NCBI GenBank assembly: GCA_039621445.1
Contig: CP154955.1
Coordinates: 20,095,916 to 20,159,915, forward strand
From: Euglena gracilis
Lineage: Eukaryota > Euglenida > Euglenophyceae > Euglenales
Direction: 5' to 3'
Length of the DNA: 64,000 nt
Below the pieces are notes generated by a model. That model made no database searches. It was not told where the DNA came from and was given only the letters and a program-made list of their open reading frames with translations. Shown here piece by piece: positions 1 to 10,364 of the stretch (its first letter is position 1; each line of letters opens with the position of its first letter). Both the position numbers and the translations under genes were made by a program.

Positions 1-820
1 CTCTGGACGACTCATCGACAGGGGGCATGCCCGGAGCAAATCGTTCACCTTGCCTGAGGTCAAACAAAAACGTAAGATGGTGAATTTCAGATGCGCCTGA
101 GGGAGTTTGGACAGTTGCTGGCACGTCTTGAGTACACCGTCCACACGCTTTCCCCACACTTGACGTGCAAATGAGTCCCCTTCTGGATGGCATAAAGGCA
201 CACCAAGCACTTTCAAACCTGAGTCTTGGCGAAGGGAACAATGGGAACCTGGCGCAACGGACTGTCTGAGGGGATGCCATCAGGAAAATGGGCACAGTTC
301 CCGGCTGTGAATGCTGGTCCCCACAGGTTGCACTTCGTCACGTTCACGGAGAGCCCACGTTTGCCTGCTTCACGGATGAGGGTACCAATGGCTGTGTGCA
401 ATTGCAAAGGGCTGCACACAAGGTGGCCATCGTCGAGATACCAGCCTTGCCATTCCACAGAGGTGGCCAAATCTTCCAGGACGTCTTGCATACCCCAAGC
501 AAAGAGAGCTGGCCCACACGGATCACCTTATTGTGCGCCTCTTGCTGATGCCAGTATTGTTTTCCCACAGAACAAGTGAGAGTGCTGGCTGTAACAGCTC
601 TCAATCCAAGGAATTACCGAGGGGCATCTACGTCTGACACTGTCAAGGACTCCACTTCGGAAAATGCTGTTGAAAGCATTGCTCATGTCAATTTGTAATA
701 AGCCCCAACGGTCCTCTTTTTTGGCAGTCAATTCGTTTGTCATTTGTTGTAGGGCCATGGCACTGAGACTGCATGCATTCCGAATGCCCACTCCGCTTTG
801 CATTGGTGAAAGGTCGTTAA
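1..820 (-). pseudogene. LINE-A RT palm region (motifs A-D), frameshifted
   Basis: Reading leftward from 820, the minus strand encodes NDLSPMQSGVGIRNAC, then motif A LLQIDMSNAFNS, a motif B region (QQGDPCGP-like, present only across two frames near 520-560), motif C WYLDDGHL with both catalytic aspartates, and NVTKCNLWGPAF (motif D). A further frame change near 215 leads into a motif E-like region (GVPLCHPEG). RT copies the element RNA at a nicked target. The catalytic residues are intact but the frame is not, so this is a decayed copy. Confidence 0.75.
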
Positions 821-1189
821 GGAGCTGGGGTCCCCACGGCCAGCCAGATACCGGCCAGACCTCCTCCTCCTCTTTTTTCACCAGCCACCAGCCAGACCTC
901 CTCCTCCTCTTTTCTCCCAGCCACCAGCCACGGCTAGCCGTGGCTGGCCGCGGCTGGGGCTGCTGCTCCTTTTTTAGTGCCTACCGGAGAGAGCAAAATT
1001 CAAAGTAGGGCAAAATTCACCACGGCGTTACGCTCGACGGCTGCGTTCGCGAGGTTTAATCGCAACGTCCGCAAAAAATGTTTATCCACCCGAAAAATAG
1101 TCCCGTCTTACTGTGTTATTCCGGCTGGGAAGTACTTCCAGTTCCTTTGACCGCGGTTCCTTCTGCTCGCCGTTGACAATCCGCCGGCA

Positions 1190-1466
1190 CGGAAATCTGT
1201 CTTCAGACTTGAAACATGGGATCCCACCAGGGGCCAGTAGCTTAAAAAGTAGCCCCACCAAGGGCCTGTCACCATGTTGCAGGCAGGCCTCTGCTCCATC
1301 GAGTGTGGATTTGTTCAGAGCAAAGGCCTGAGTGGACTGCATGTCGTGATACTAACACTCTTTCCACAACGCAATAAGTTATAGGTTCCTGTATTTCCAC
1401 TTCATTTCAGAGCCGTGTACTTTCATCATTATCATCCCACACCGCTTCGGACATTGCGACACTGAA
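1190..1466. repeat. Internal TIR-element segment, repeated at 10081-10364
   Basis: About 280 bp, from CTGTCTTCAGACTTGAAAC to GACACTGAAGG, recurs in the same orientation at about 10081-10364 in TIR copy 2. It marks the interior of the element's left part. Confidence 0.85.
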
Positions 1467-1747
1467 GGCACGGCACGGCACGGCACGGCACGGCACGGCA
1501 CGGCACGGCACGGCACGGCACGGCACGGCACGGCACGGCACGGCACGGCACGGCACGGCACGGCACGGCACGGCGCGCGTCTCGCGCGGCTCCCGTGCTC
1601 GCACGTCGCCCGTGCTCGCACGTCGCCCGTGTCGGCGTGCTGTTCTTTTGCCGTCGGGACGGGTCACCGCGTGCCGTTGCACCCGCCTGTCACTTGGACA
1701 GTTTCACTTCGATTTCCGTTGGCCTGACCCTGAGGGCCGTACACTGA
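1467..1747 (-). mobile_element. 5-prime-truncated LINE 3-prime end inside TIR copy 1
   Basis: Positions 1574-1740 match the reverse complement of the LINE-C 3-prime region at about 19670-19850. In minus orientation the fragment ends in a CGGCA/TGCCG run. ACACTGA occurs at 1460-1466 and again at 1741-1747, consistent with a target duplication. It therefore looks like a dead-on-arrival LINE-C-family insertion. Confidence 0.6.
1471..1573. repeat. (CGGCA)n microsatellite, about 20 copies
   Basis: Twenty uninterrupted CGGCA units fill 1471-1570. On the minus strand this is the TGCCG-type tail of the LINE fragment and is comparable to the GCCGTGCCGA tail of LINE-C at 19845-19905. Confidence 0.95.
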
Positions 1748-1996
1748 GGGCGAAGGATTAGGAATGAAAGCAATTTTTTGCGTATGGGTGAATCATAATT
1801 TTTATAAAAAATCCCATCGCGGCCAGCCAGACCTCCTCCTCCTCTTTCAGATCCTCAACACTGAATCCAGCCAGACCTCCTCCTCCTCTAAATCCCCCCA
1901 GCCAGCCGTGGCTGGCCATGGCTGGCCAGACCTCCTCCTTTTTTTTGCCAGCCAGCCAGCCGCGGCTAGCAGCGGCTAGCCAGATACCCCAGCTCC

Positions 1997-3260
1997 TAAG
2001 GGATTGGGTAACGTTGGGATGATGCATGAGCACCTTGGCCACCAAGCGGCGCAGACATTCACCTGCCGCAATGGGGCGTGTCCCCTCTTCCGAACCAGCG
2101 GGGCCAGACTTGCGAAGAGGGGTCAGGGTCGCGGAGGACAAAATAGGGGCCATGGTTGGGTGTACTCCTTTCGATAGGCAATTGCAAATGAAATGGTCCA
2201 AGCTCTCCAAAAGGTCCTCAGCGCGTGAGCCCGGCATATCCGCAAGCAGGCACCGTAAGTGGTCAGGACGGAGTCCAGAAGGGCCTCCTACGGAGTCCTT
2301 TGGAAAGGAACAAATCAGCTTGCGAAGGGTGAATATGCGGTCCCGAAGTGATTCAGCATCCCGAGGGAAATGTAGTTGATTGGTGGGATCCCAAAGCCCA
2401 AAGCCGGGTGGCTCCTTGTGTGGGTGAAGGGCACGCAATTTCGCCAAAATTGCCGGATCACTTGAGTTTTGCACGCCATCAGAGGTGAGGACACGACAGG
2501 CTTTTGAAATTGCACCATGTCCAACCAATGTTTCCACACGGTTAAGCAGTCTTTCTGTTTCCAGTCTTTCTTCACGAGAAGCAGCTAGCTGTGTCCGGGG
2601 TGCCGGCAATGGGAGGTCGGGGAGGGAGGATTCCTCCCAGCTGTCATGAATTGGGCGCTGAAGGTACAGGCGTGCACGCTCAGCCACCTTGCGACCCACT
2701 TGTGCCCAGTGCGCTTTCCCACCTCTTTTCAAGGGGCATAGGACGGATTTTGGAAATGCCCATAAAGGATGCAGGGTTTGCCAGCTGGAGCTTGCATTGA
2801 AGTTTCTCAGCAAGGTGACAAACGTTGAGGTGACTTGCACTACTGCCCCACGGGGGATGTGAACCAGGGTGGGTCTGGAATCGAGCCCGATTTCTGCGAA
2901 GGAAGGTTTCACCTCCGAGGTGGATGGGTTGAAGGCCACTGCCGAAACAGAACAGGACACTTGCAGTGTTTGCGGCACTATGGCTTGGGGTGTTTGTGGA
3001 GGAATGGGCAGTGGGAGAGCCGCCGGAAAAAGCGATGACTGTGAAAGGCAAGTGGATCCGAGCGGGAGAAATGGGGCACCCTGATGGTGTTGTAGCCAGC
3101 GACCCCCTTCATCAAGCCCCATGGGATCGGGGGCTGCAGGAGGGTGGACCTGGGAACCTTGGTCAGGAGCGGCATTCAACGGAAGCTGCGGGAAAACGGG
3201 TGTCGTAGTCAGAGGGAACCATGAGTCAGTGTCCAAAGCCATTCCCTGAGAACTTGCCAT
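1997..3260 (-). pseudogene. LINE-A pre-RT domain and RT fingers (interrupted)
   Basis: About 420 codons of LINE-A protein. A segment containing HIPRGAVV and RGGKAHWAQVGRKV aligns with HIPRAAVT and RGGKGHKGQ of LINE-C, defining a conserved pre-RT domain without a known name. Next come ALHPHKEPPG, then GPSGLRPDHL, the typical early RT motif of this LINE group, and EGTRPIAAGECLRR. At VTQSL the reading is cut by the TIR element at 821-1996. The protein resumes beyond it at NDLSPM, so the two halves were once contiguous. The ORF as it stands continues a further 80 codons inside the inserted repeat and is not native there. Confidence 0.75.
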
Positions 3261-3269
3261 TTGAGAAGA

Positions 3270-3899
3270 TTAGGAAGCAGACGGCATTTCCACATCGGCT
3301 TCATTTCGCACGAGTGAATGAGTTGTTGGCCCTGGGTTGCTTTCAATGTCTCCGCAGGAAGCCAAGCAAAACCCTCTTCCCAGCCGACAGATGGACCATG
3401 AGTTTGGAGTGGTTGGCGGGTTGGTAGGTGGGTGGGTGTGTGCTACAATGTTGGGCACGTCAGGCGGGACCAAAAAAATTGGCACTGTCAGGTGAGCTGG
3501 GTGTGTGATTTCAGGGGGTGGGCTGAGGCCGAGGGTGTTTTTTGGCCACTGGTGCAATATGGTGTCTGGGGGGGGGGGCCGCAGGCTCAGGGCTTTTTCA
3601 GGCCAATGGTGCAGAATGATGCAACTGGTCAAAATGGTGTCACAGGAGGGTTTTTGTAGCCCCAGGGACTTTACAGGCCAGTGGGCCAAAATGGTGCCAT
3701 TGCTGAAACTGGTGTGGGGCCTTTGCAGGCCCAAAGACTTTTCAGGGCACTGGGGGTCGATGGTTGCAATGGGAGGTTTTGTTGACAAAATGCTTTGGGT
3801 TTGCAAGATAAAACAGCTGTTCCAAAATGTGTCACAGCTTTTGGTGCAAAAGGTGCTGTAAAAACTCTGGGTTTGACACAGCCACTGGGGGGTCGGCAC
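3270..3899 (-). CDS. LINE-A N-terminal polyprotein segment with 2A-like motif
   Basis: This 209-codon minus-strand ORF has low-complexity repeats (HWP.KSLGLQKP type) followed, around 3330-3360, by CGDIESNPGP. That matches the 2A ribosome-skipping consensus D(V/I)E(S/A)NPGP, where the chain is released before the final proline. After it come TTHS and an acidic stretch ending in a TAA at 3270-3272. The downstream 500-codon ORF is in the same frame and its first ATG lies only three codons after that stop. I therefore read the two as one polyprotein ORF broken by a single nonsense mutation. A relative at 28.7-29.1 kb has a sense codon at this place. The protein upstream of 2A is not recognisable. 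Confidence 0.6.
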   Translation of the reverse strand: MPTPQWLCQTQSFYSTFCTKSCDTFWNSCFILQTQSILSTKPPIATIDPQCPEKSLGLQRPHTSFSNGTILAHWPVKSLGLQKPSCDTILTSCIILHHWPEKALSLRPPPPDTILHQWPKNTLGLSPPPEITHPAHLTVPIFLVPPDVPNIVAHTHPPTNPPTTPNSWSICRLGRGFCLASCGDIESNPGPTTHSLVRNEADVEMPSAS

Positions 3900-4122
3900 A
3901 CCCCTCCCCCCCCCCCCTCACCGACCCCCTCGCCACGCCATTTTACCCCCCCCTTTTCAGACCCCCTCGCCACGCCATGTCAGCCGCGCCAAAGAAAATT
4001 TTCTTGGAAAACCCCCGCGCACCCCTCCCCCCCCCCATCCGGGACCCCCTCGCCACGCCAAAAACCCCCCTCCCCCCCCCCCCTAGCCGGACGGCTCGCC
4101 ACGGCGTGCCGACCCCCCCACT
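3883..4122. mobile_element. C-rich MITE within the LINE-A 5-prime region
   Basis: The ends form an inverted repeat: CACTGGGGGGTCGGCAC on the left, and CAGTGGGGGGGTCGGCAC as reverse complement on the right. The interior is C-rich, with CCCCTCGCCACGCCA repeated three times. No ORF is credible. The target duplication is unclear. Confidence 0.5.
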
Positions 4123-4196
4123 GAGTTTGGGAAGCACTGCAGAAAACAAATGGGAAATGGTTGGAGCTGAATGTAGCACTTAGTTGTTGGCAGATG

Positions 4197-4345
4197 GGGG
4201 GCCTTTGCAGGCCCAGGGGTTGCAGACTTAATGGTTGACAGATGGGGGGCCTTTGCAGGCCCATGGTGGGGGGCCTTTGCAGGCCCAAGAGGGAGGGCCT
4301 TTGCAGGCCCAAAGGTGGGGGCCTTTGCAGGCCCAAGGGGTGCCA
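4197..4345. repeat. Palindromic GGGCCTTTGCAGGCCC repeats
   Basis: Five copies of GGGCCTTTGCAGGCCC, the last four spaced about 24 bp apart. Each is a self-complementary hairpin (GGGCCT, loop TTGC, AGGCCC). On the minus strand they encode repeated GLQRPP peptides in the LINE-A 5-prime region. Confidence 0.8.
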
Positions 4346-4642
4346 GCAGGGCTGAAAAGCCCAGAACACCAACAGCATGTCGAACTTCTGGACCTGCTGA
4401 TAAGGGCTGATGAGCCCACTTCACCAAGGTGTCGTGCTGGAACTTCGCTTCGACTTGTCTTGGACTTGTCTTTGTAACTTGTACCTTGTACTTAAACTTG
4501 ATACCAGTGAACTGCACCAGGGGCTTTCACTTGACTTGTGGTTGAACTGCACCAGGGACTTCAACTTGACCAGCACTTGTAACTTGAACCCCTCCAAGGG
4601 CTTTCACTTCTCGGCCATGTGTATTACTCACCTGAAATAGCG
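4346..4642. other. LINE-A distal 5-prime region, non-coding
   Basis: Low-complexity sequence with ACTTGTAACTTG and ACTGCACCAGGG repeats. It resembles 31905-32100 and 34550-34745, which also sit next to LINE-like repeats. No convincing gene is visible. Confidence 0.5.
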
Positions 4643-4656
4643 AAAATATACGCGTC
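4643..4656. repeat. Target-site duplication of LINE-C, left copy
   Basis: AAAATATACGCGTC here and AAAATATACGTGTC at 19907-19920 differ at one base and bracket LINE-C. Confidence 0.75.
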
Positions 4657-5040
4657 TGTTCGTAAATAAACAAAAAATTAGGCGTTTTGTGTGAATCCTA
4701 ATCAGTCCGCTCAATCAAGCCGCAATCAATTTGTTTTACAGCACCTGAGTGTTTCTTTTCATTGATCTCCGAACATCCAGCCCCATTCCACTCCACCATT
4801 TCCTTCCCCACCTTCCCGGGTCAGGGGACGCCCCTGTTTCTTTCATATGTGTCAAGAAGCGCCCCGCCCCGCCCGCCGCCCAGGGCCCCCACAGGGGGAC
4901 GCCCCTGGTCTGAGATGCGCCCACCCAGTGAGTAGCAAAGGCTGTGAACCGGGGGTGATGCCACCAAGGATCCCACCCCCGGCGAGCCCGGGCGAGTCTC
5001 CCTGCGCCGTCCCCCCGAGGGCAGCCCCATTTCCCCCACC

Positions 5041-5355
5041 GCCCCGTAGCACCAGCAGGCTGGCCCCCACCGTGACGGGGTTTACGTTGGGCGAGGATCC
5101 GAGGGAGACGCCGCCAAGGATCTCTCCCTCGGTGAGCCCGGGCGGGCCTGTCCCTCCCCATGGTGCTGCCGCAGTCCCCTCTGCTGGCCATCCCGCGGAC
5201 CCATCCCCCTCACCGCCCCAAAGCACCAGCAGGCTGGCCCCCACCGTGACGGGGTTTACGTTGGGCGAGGATCCGAGGGAGACGCCGCCCAGGATCTCTC
5301 CCTCGGTGAGCCCAGGCGGGCCTGTCCCTCCCCACGGTGCTGCCGCAGTCCCCAC
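5041..5355. repeat. Tandem duplication in the LINE-C 5-prime UTR
   Basis: A unit of about 172 bp containing CACCAGCAGGCTGGCCCCC and GGGCGAGGATCCGAGGGAG is present twice (about 5041-5180 and 5213-5350). Tandem 5-prime repeats in LINEs often contain promoter sequence; that role is inferred here. Confidence 0.75.
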
Positions 5356-5571
5356 TGCTGGCTCGCCCCCCCTCCCACCCCAAGATGTGCCCAACCCCGT
5401 CCCCACCTCGGCCCACCCACCACCGTTCACTTTCACCCACCAACCTCAATTGCCACGATCCCGAGCTGCCTTTCGCCCCCATCTCCCATCCTCATTCGTC
5501 CCCTTTCCATCCTCTCCCTGGCTTTCCCTCCATGGTTCCACATTTGCGATCCAGGTCTTCATCTGTCCTCA

Positions 5572-7175
5572 TTGCAAGCACAAAGTTCATGGATGCGGGA
5601 CCTCTGCAATGATGGAGATATCGAGTCAAATCCGGGGCCGACTTCGCCTTCGGGTCCTGGGGCAGCTTTCATGGTGGTGAATCAATCAGCTGCGGTCATC
5701 AACCTGGCGCCTCCACCACCGTCCGCCTCCTCCTCCGCTTCCGCACCAGCAGGTCCAAACCACCGGGCACGAAAGCGAAGAGCTGAGCGCGGTCCAGATT
5801 CCTCAGATTCCGAGGAAGAGGGCCCAGGCCTTTTCCATTGCCCGTTTCCCCACTGCTGCAAGTCCCTCCGACACAGCTTTCTTGGTTGGAACACAAAGCG
5901 GCTCGCCACAAACCATGTAGCAATGGTCCATGTCGCCGCAGGAGAGATGCCTTCGTCTGTTTGGCTTCGGGACGCACAACGCTGGGTGTGTGGACATTGC
6001 CTCAAGCTCCTCCCAGAAGGCAAACCGTGTGCAGGTGAGAATTGCTACCGTGTGCGACCGGACTCCACCCCAACCTGTCTCCCGCCTGCAAGCCACCCAC
6101 CACCAGCCCATGCAGCCGTGAGCTCATCGTCAAGCAACCACATGCCTCCATCCACACCATTGGACGCCCCAAATGCGCTTATGTCATCAGCAATTCACGA
6201 GATTCTGTCCACCACAAGGCCTCTGTTCCGGCACATCCCGCGTGCGGCTGTCACATTGTGGGGCGTAGCCTGGGCTGAGCTGCAACAGCGCCTCTGCTCT
6301 GAACGTTCGTGGGAGGCACTCCGAGATTGGGCCTTGTTTCAAAAGGTGACCCTCTGGTCGCCTCGAGGTGGCAAGGGCCACAAGGGACAAGCCGCCCAAC
6401 TCATCAGATCACGAGTTGATCGCTTCAAGGCAGGAGACCTGGCTTCGTTGTGGGACGAGTTTCGCCAGGGCATCCCTCGGCCGGACCACAAGAATCAAAA
6501 AAGCACGGCATTTCCATCCCTGGAGGACAAAGTGGACAGGCTGCAGGAAGCCCCATTCCTGAACACGCTGCGGGGCTTGATGGAAGATGGAGCATTTGGC
6601 AAGACGGTGCGCCATCTCATGTCTGATGGGTTGCACGATCCGTTGGACCACAAGGTGCAGGCAAAGCTCAGAGACCTGCATCCAAGAAGGCAAGAAGTCA
6701 TCTTTATGGAGCCTGTCTCCAAAGTGTTTCCATTCCCGAAGGAGGAATCCTCTCAAGAGCAACATGATTTGAATAAGTTTCTCCGTGAGACGTTACTCTC
6801 TTTTCCAAGAGCAGCCGCTGCAGGCCCAGATGGACTCCGACCCCAACACCTCCAGGATGTAGTGCGTGTGGACGCTGGTGCGGCGGCAATGGTGTTGGCA
6901 GCGCTGCGCACGTTCTCCAAAGCGGCCCTGGAAGGGTCACTGCCAGCACAAGCAATGCCCTTCATCTCATCGGCCATCTTGATTCCATTGAGGAAGGACG
7001 GCCCCACTGGCAGTCTGAACATTCGCCCCATTGCAGTGGGGAACACCCTCCGCCGCTTTGTGGGCAAGTTCGCCATGACCTCACCGTGTGTCAAGCAACG
7101 GGCATCAGAGCTGCACCCGCATCAATGCGGAGTCACCACCGAAGGGGCTTGTGAGACCGCAATCCTTTGCAGAAC
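5572..7175 (+). pseudogene. LINE-C polyprotein, 5-prime part: 2A, zinc fingers, pre-RT, early RT
   Basis: The ORF opens with a short leader and GDIESNPGP (5612-5640), a 2A-like motif, so the leader would be released from the rest. A Ser- and acid-rich linker follows, then a C2H2-type finger (FHCPFPHCC ... HVAMVH, about 5830-5930) and a second Cys cluster (WVCGHC ... CAGENC). The pre-RT domain (HIPRAAV) is next, then GPDGLRPQHL and NIRPIAVGNTLRR. The frame runs to a stop at 7239, but RT homology leaves it near 7160-7175, where a one-base shift moves the protein into the next frame. ATG 5572 is the first in frame; the true start could be upstream. Confidence 0.75.
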
Positions 7176-8625
7176 ACGGCCAAGGAGATACATGGGCTAT
7201 CCTGCAAGTGGACCTACAGAACGCGTTCAACGCAATTAACCGGCAAGCCCTCCTGAAAGCAGTCTGCAATCGGGCCCCAGAGCTTGAGGCATGGGCACGT
7301 TTGTCTTATGCACAGCATTCCGCCCTCTACACCCATGGTCACCGAATGACCAGTGAGCAAGGAGTGCAGCAAGGAGACCCTTTGGGTCCCCTCTTCTTTG
7401 CATTGGCGTGGCAAGATGTGGTCCTGGCGCTGCCCAAAGATTTGAAGATGAACGTGTGGTATCTGGGTCACCTCGTGGGTTCCATGGACTCCTTGGCTGC
7501 AGCATTGGCAACCATCAGCGTGAGTTCTGCACATCTTGGCGTGCATCTCAACCTCCAAAAATGCCGCCTGTGGGGTCCTGCACAGACACCGACATCGGAT
7601 GGAAACCATTTTGATTTGTTGCGATCAATTCCCCGAGTACCTTGGATGCCAGACCACGGGCTGCGGGTCCTCGGCTTCCCAGTGGAACACCCACTTTCAA
7701 CATCCTTCCGCAAAGCCGAGATGCAAGCAGCAGTGGACAAGCTCCAAGAAGCATGTCACGTCCTCACCAACCTGGGAGATCCTCAGGTTGAGCATGTGCT
7801 CTTGCGTTATTGTCTTGATGCCTGCAAGGTGATGCATTTCCTACGCACCATGAACATGGACACCCTACAAGAGCCAATCCAAGCAGCGGCGCGGATCATC
7901 CGGAAGACGTGGGATGACATCATGGGCCAGCCGGCATTAAATGATGCACAATGGACACAATGTTCACTCCCCCTACGCATGGCCGGTCTCGGGGTGAAGG
8001 ATCTCCTCGTCCTCCAAGCACCAGCCAGAATGGCAGGGATTCTATGTGCACAACAGCGGTCACAACTTTTGAGGTTTTCGCCCGAGGCCTGCGCCTTGCC
8101 CCCAGATTTCAAGAAGGTGGCTGTGGATCTGCGCGGCACACTCGGCCCTCAGTTCGAGCCACTTCCAGATTGGATTGAGAAGAATCATCCATCGGACGTA
8201 GAAGAAGACCACAGAAGGCAGCAGTGGTGGACAGACAAAGTGCACCAAGCAAGGAAAGAAGCTTTGAAGAACATCTTGCCACAACGAGACAAATGCCGCC
8301 TCCGACTGCAATCGATGCCCCACACAACCGCCTGGCTCCAAACGATACCAAACAAAGGCATGGGAACCAAAATCCCAGCAACAAAGTACCGCCTCCTCCT
8401 CCGATGGTGGCTCGGTGCCAAGGTCCTCCCGGGCTCGTCTGGTGCTCCTTGCCCCCTGTGTGGGGACTCCATGGATCCCTTCGGGGACCACCTGCTATGC
8501 TGCAAAAAGAACAAACTCGTGCAACGTCACAACGCTGTGCGGGACGCGCTGGCAATGGTCCTCAGAGAGCACGGAGTACACACCAAGACAGAGGTGGCAA
8601 TCGGTGGGAAGATGCGCCCAGCGGG
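7160..8625 (+). pseudogene. LINE-C RT core and zinc finger; active-site Asp pair missing
   Basis: After the first frameshift the frame encodes ILQVDLQNAFNAI (motif A), GVQQGDPLGPLFF (motif B) and then WYLGHLVG where relatives have WYLDDGHL (LINE-A) or WYLDDAHI (LINE-D). The two catalytic aspartates of motif C are lost by an apparent 6-nt in-frame deletion near 7460, so RT activity is not expected. LNLQKCRLWGP (motif D), a thumb region (RMAGLGVKDL) and a zinc finger (CPLCGDSMDPFGDHLLCC, about 8450-8510) follow. A second frameshift near 8620 leads into the endonuclease; this frame itself stops at 8644. Confidence 0.8.
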
Positions 8626-9071
8626 TGGCCCTGCATGGGGTTGACCCTGTGGGGCCGTTGGCAGTCGACCTCGTGGTGTTCCACCCCCTCCGGAAGGATT
8701 TGTCGTGGGACGAGAATATTGCCTTAAGGAACATGACAGCAATGGAACACAAGAAGATCACAAAGAACCAACCTGTATGTGAAGCCGCAGGATGGTTATT
8801 CAGCCCTCTGTCCTTCCATCCGTGGTCGGGCCTGGGCCCATTGGGGTCTGGTCTCCTTGGCCGCCTGGTGAAGCAAGCCCTCGGTGACAAGCAAGGATGG
8901 GCAAGGCAGCACCTAGCCGCAGACATCTGGCAACGTATATCCGTATATCCGCAACCTTGATGGCCTTTGTGGCTGAACAGCTCTCTGCCGCCGCCACAAC
9001 CAGAGGGCACGATGAGTTACCTCCAACGGCCACGCCGCAAGAGACGCCGTCGAGAACCAGGAGCATACAAG
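8615..9071 (+). pseudogene. LINE-C restriction-like endonuclease and basic tail
   Basis: In the third frame the protein reads VALHGVDPVGPLAVDLVVFHPL, matching the DVFV...IDVTVRHPL segment of LINE-B and LINE-D. That is the PD-(D/E)XK-like endonuclease of R2/NeSL/R4-type LINEs, which nicks the target. The segment ends near TAA 8958. Another frame at 8960-9071 holds a basic tail (RPRRKRRRREPGAYK), interrupted by the TIR element exactly at the AAG codon. It continues as EPPQWRRWTWKDG at 19509, so coding sequence brackets the insertion. Confidence 0.6.
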
Positions 9072-9639
9072 GGAGCTGAGGTCCCCACGGCCAGCCAGAT
9101 ACCGGCCAGACCTCCTCCCCCTCTTTTTTTAACCAGCCACCAGCCAGACCTCCTCCTCCTCTTTTCTCCCAGCCACCAGCCACGGCTAGCCGCGGCTGGC
9201 CGTGGCTGGCCGCTGCTGGGGCTCCTCCTCCTTTTTTAGTGCCTACATGAGAGTGCCAAAATTCAAAGTAGGGCAAAAGTTACCACGTCGCCACCTCGCC
9301 GCTTATTATTACGCTCGACGGCTGCGCTCGCCAGGTTTAATCGCAACATCCATGCTGGCGTATTTTGCAACGGCGAGCAGAAGGAACCGCGGTTCGTGGA
9401 ACTGGAAGTGCTTCCCAGCCGGGATGACACAGTAAGACGAGACTATTTTTCAGTTGGACAAACCTTTTAAGCAACATATTTCATGGCAGCACCATGACTA
9501 CGATGAAAGCCGGGGGGGGGGCAGAGAAAAAACAACCGGGTGGCACGGTAAAGCCCCCCAAACAACACAAATTTTGCCAAAAAAAAACGCAAACAAAACG
9601 CTTTTGTGTCCCACCTTTCCAACAGAATCCCAAACAACT

Positions 9640-9840
9640 CCTGTGGCCCAAAACTGGCCACCACATCTGGCCCAAAACTGGCCACCACATCTGAGCCAAA
9701 ACTGGCCATGACCTGTGGCCCAAAACTGGCCACGGCCTGTGGCCCAAAACTGGCCACCACATCTGGCCCAAAACTGGCCACCACATCTGGCCCAAAACTG
9801 GCCACCACATCTGGCCCAAGAATGGCCACAAGATGTGAAT
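9640..9840 (+). repeat. 24-bp minisatellite encoding an octapeptide repeat
   Basis: About eight 24-bp units with core AAAACTGGCCACCACATCT. Because 24 is a multiple of three, one frame gives repeated QNWPPHLA. Related 24-bp repeats (frame APNWPQDV) occur at 31537-31755 and 34190-34400. Confidence 0.85.
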
Positions 9841-10080
9841 CAAACCAATGAAAAGCAAATCAGAATGAACCAGAATACCATGCCATTGCAAAAAAAAAAA
9901 AAGTGAAATGCAAGATTTTGGGGCCCAAAATCTGCATTTCACATTTTTTTGCGAAATTTGGGCCGTTTGCCAGATCTTCTTCCCCAATTTTTGGTTTCCT
10001 TGGGCAAGAACATTTGTTGAACAGCAAACAAAGAAGGCAGAGAAACAAAATCAGCCAGCATCTAAGGATAAAATGTCTGT
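9841..10080. other. Non-coding part of TIR copy 2
   Basis: A-rich and T-rich inverted sequence (ATGCAAGATTTTGGGGCCC followed by CCCAAAATCTGCATTTC) forms a hairpin near 9907-9941. No gene is seen. The segment is absent from TIR copy 1. Confidence 0.5.
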
Positions 10081-10364
10081 GAAATCTGTCTTCAGACTTG
10101 AAACTTGTGATCCCACCGCCAGTAGCTCAAAAAGTAGTCCCACCAAGGGCCTTTCACCATGTTGCAGGCAGGCCTCTGCTCGATCGAGTGTGGATTTGTT
10201 CAGAGCAAAGGCCTGAGTGGACTGCATGTGGTGATACTAACCTCTTTCCACAACGCAATAAGTTCCAATAGGTTCCTGTATTTCCACTTCATTTCAGAAC
10301 CCTGTACTTTCATCATAATTATCCCACACCGCTTCCACCCGAAATGACATTGCGACACCGAAGG

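Larger units (their letters stand above)
821..1996. mobile_element. TIR element, copy 1 (TAA target duplication)
   Basis: The ends are GGAGCTGGGGT (821-831) and its exact reverse complement (1986-1996). TAA lies on both sides (818-820 and 1997-1999). Removing the element plus one TAA restores the LINE-A reading frame. The interior has GGCCAGCCAGACCTCCTCC-type repeats and short palindromes near both ends, and no transposase. A 3-bp duplication is the simplest parse, though 5 bp (TAAGG) cannot be excluded if the ends are asymmetric. The superfamily is unknown; PIF/Harbinger elements also make TWA duplications. Copy 2 is at 9072-19505. Confidence 0.8.
1..4625 (-). mobile_element. LINE-A: RLE-type non-LTR retrotransposon, partial
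   Basis: A minus-strand LINE runs off the left edge. From its 5-prime side (right) it holds 24-bp repeats encoding LGLQRPP-like peptides, a 2A-like motif, a pre-RT region and RT motifs. The RT is split by the TIR element at 821-1996. The right boundary is inferred because the 31.9-32.1 kb fragments share its 5-prime sequence (TTGTACTTGTAACTT, CCAGGGGCTTTCAC). The 3-prime zinc finger and endonuclease would lie left of the window. It is non-functional as it stands: one in-frame stop, frameshifts near motif B and near position 215, and two insertions. Confidence 0.75.

Noticed and set aside
4847-5680. 277-codon plus-strand ORF and its antisense partners
   Set aside because: Pro/Gly-rich translation of the GC-rich tandem repeat in the LINE-C 5-prime UTR; no domain. 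The 2A-bearing frame starts independently at 5572.
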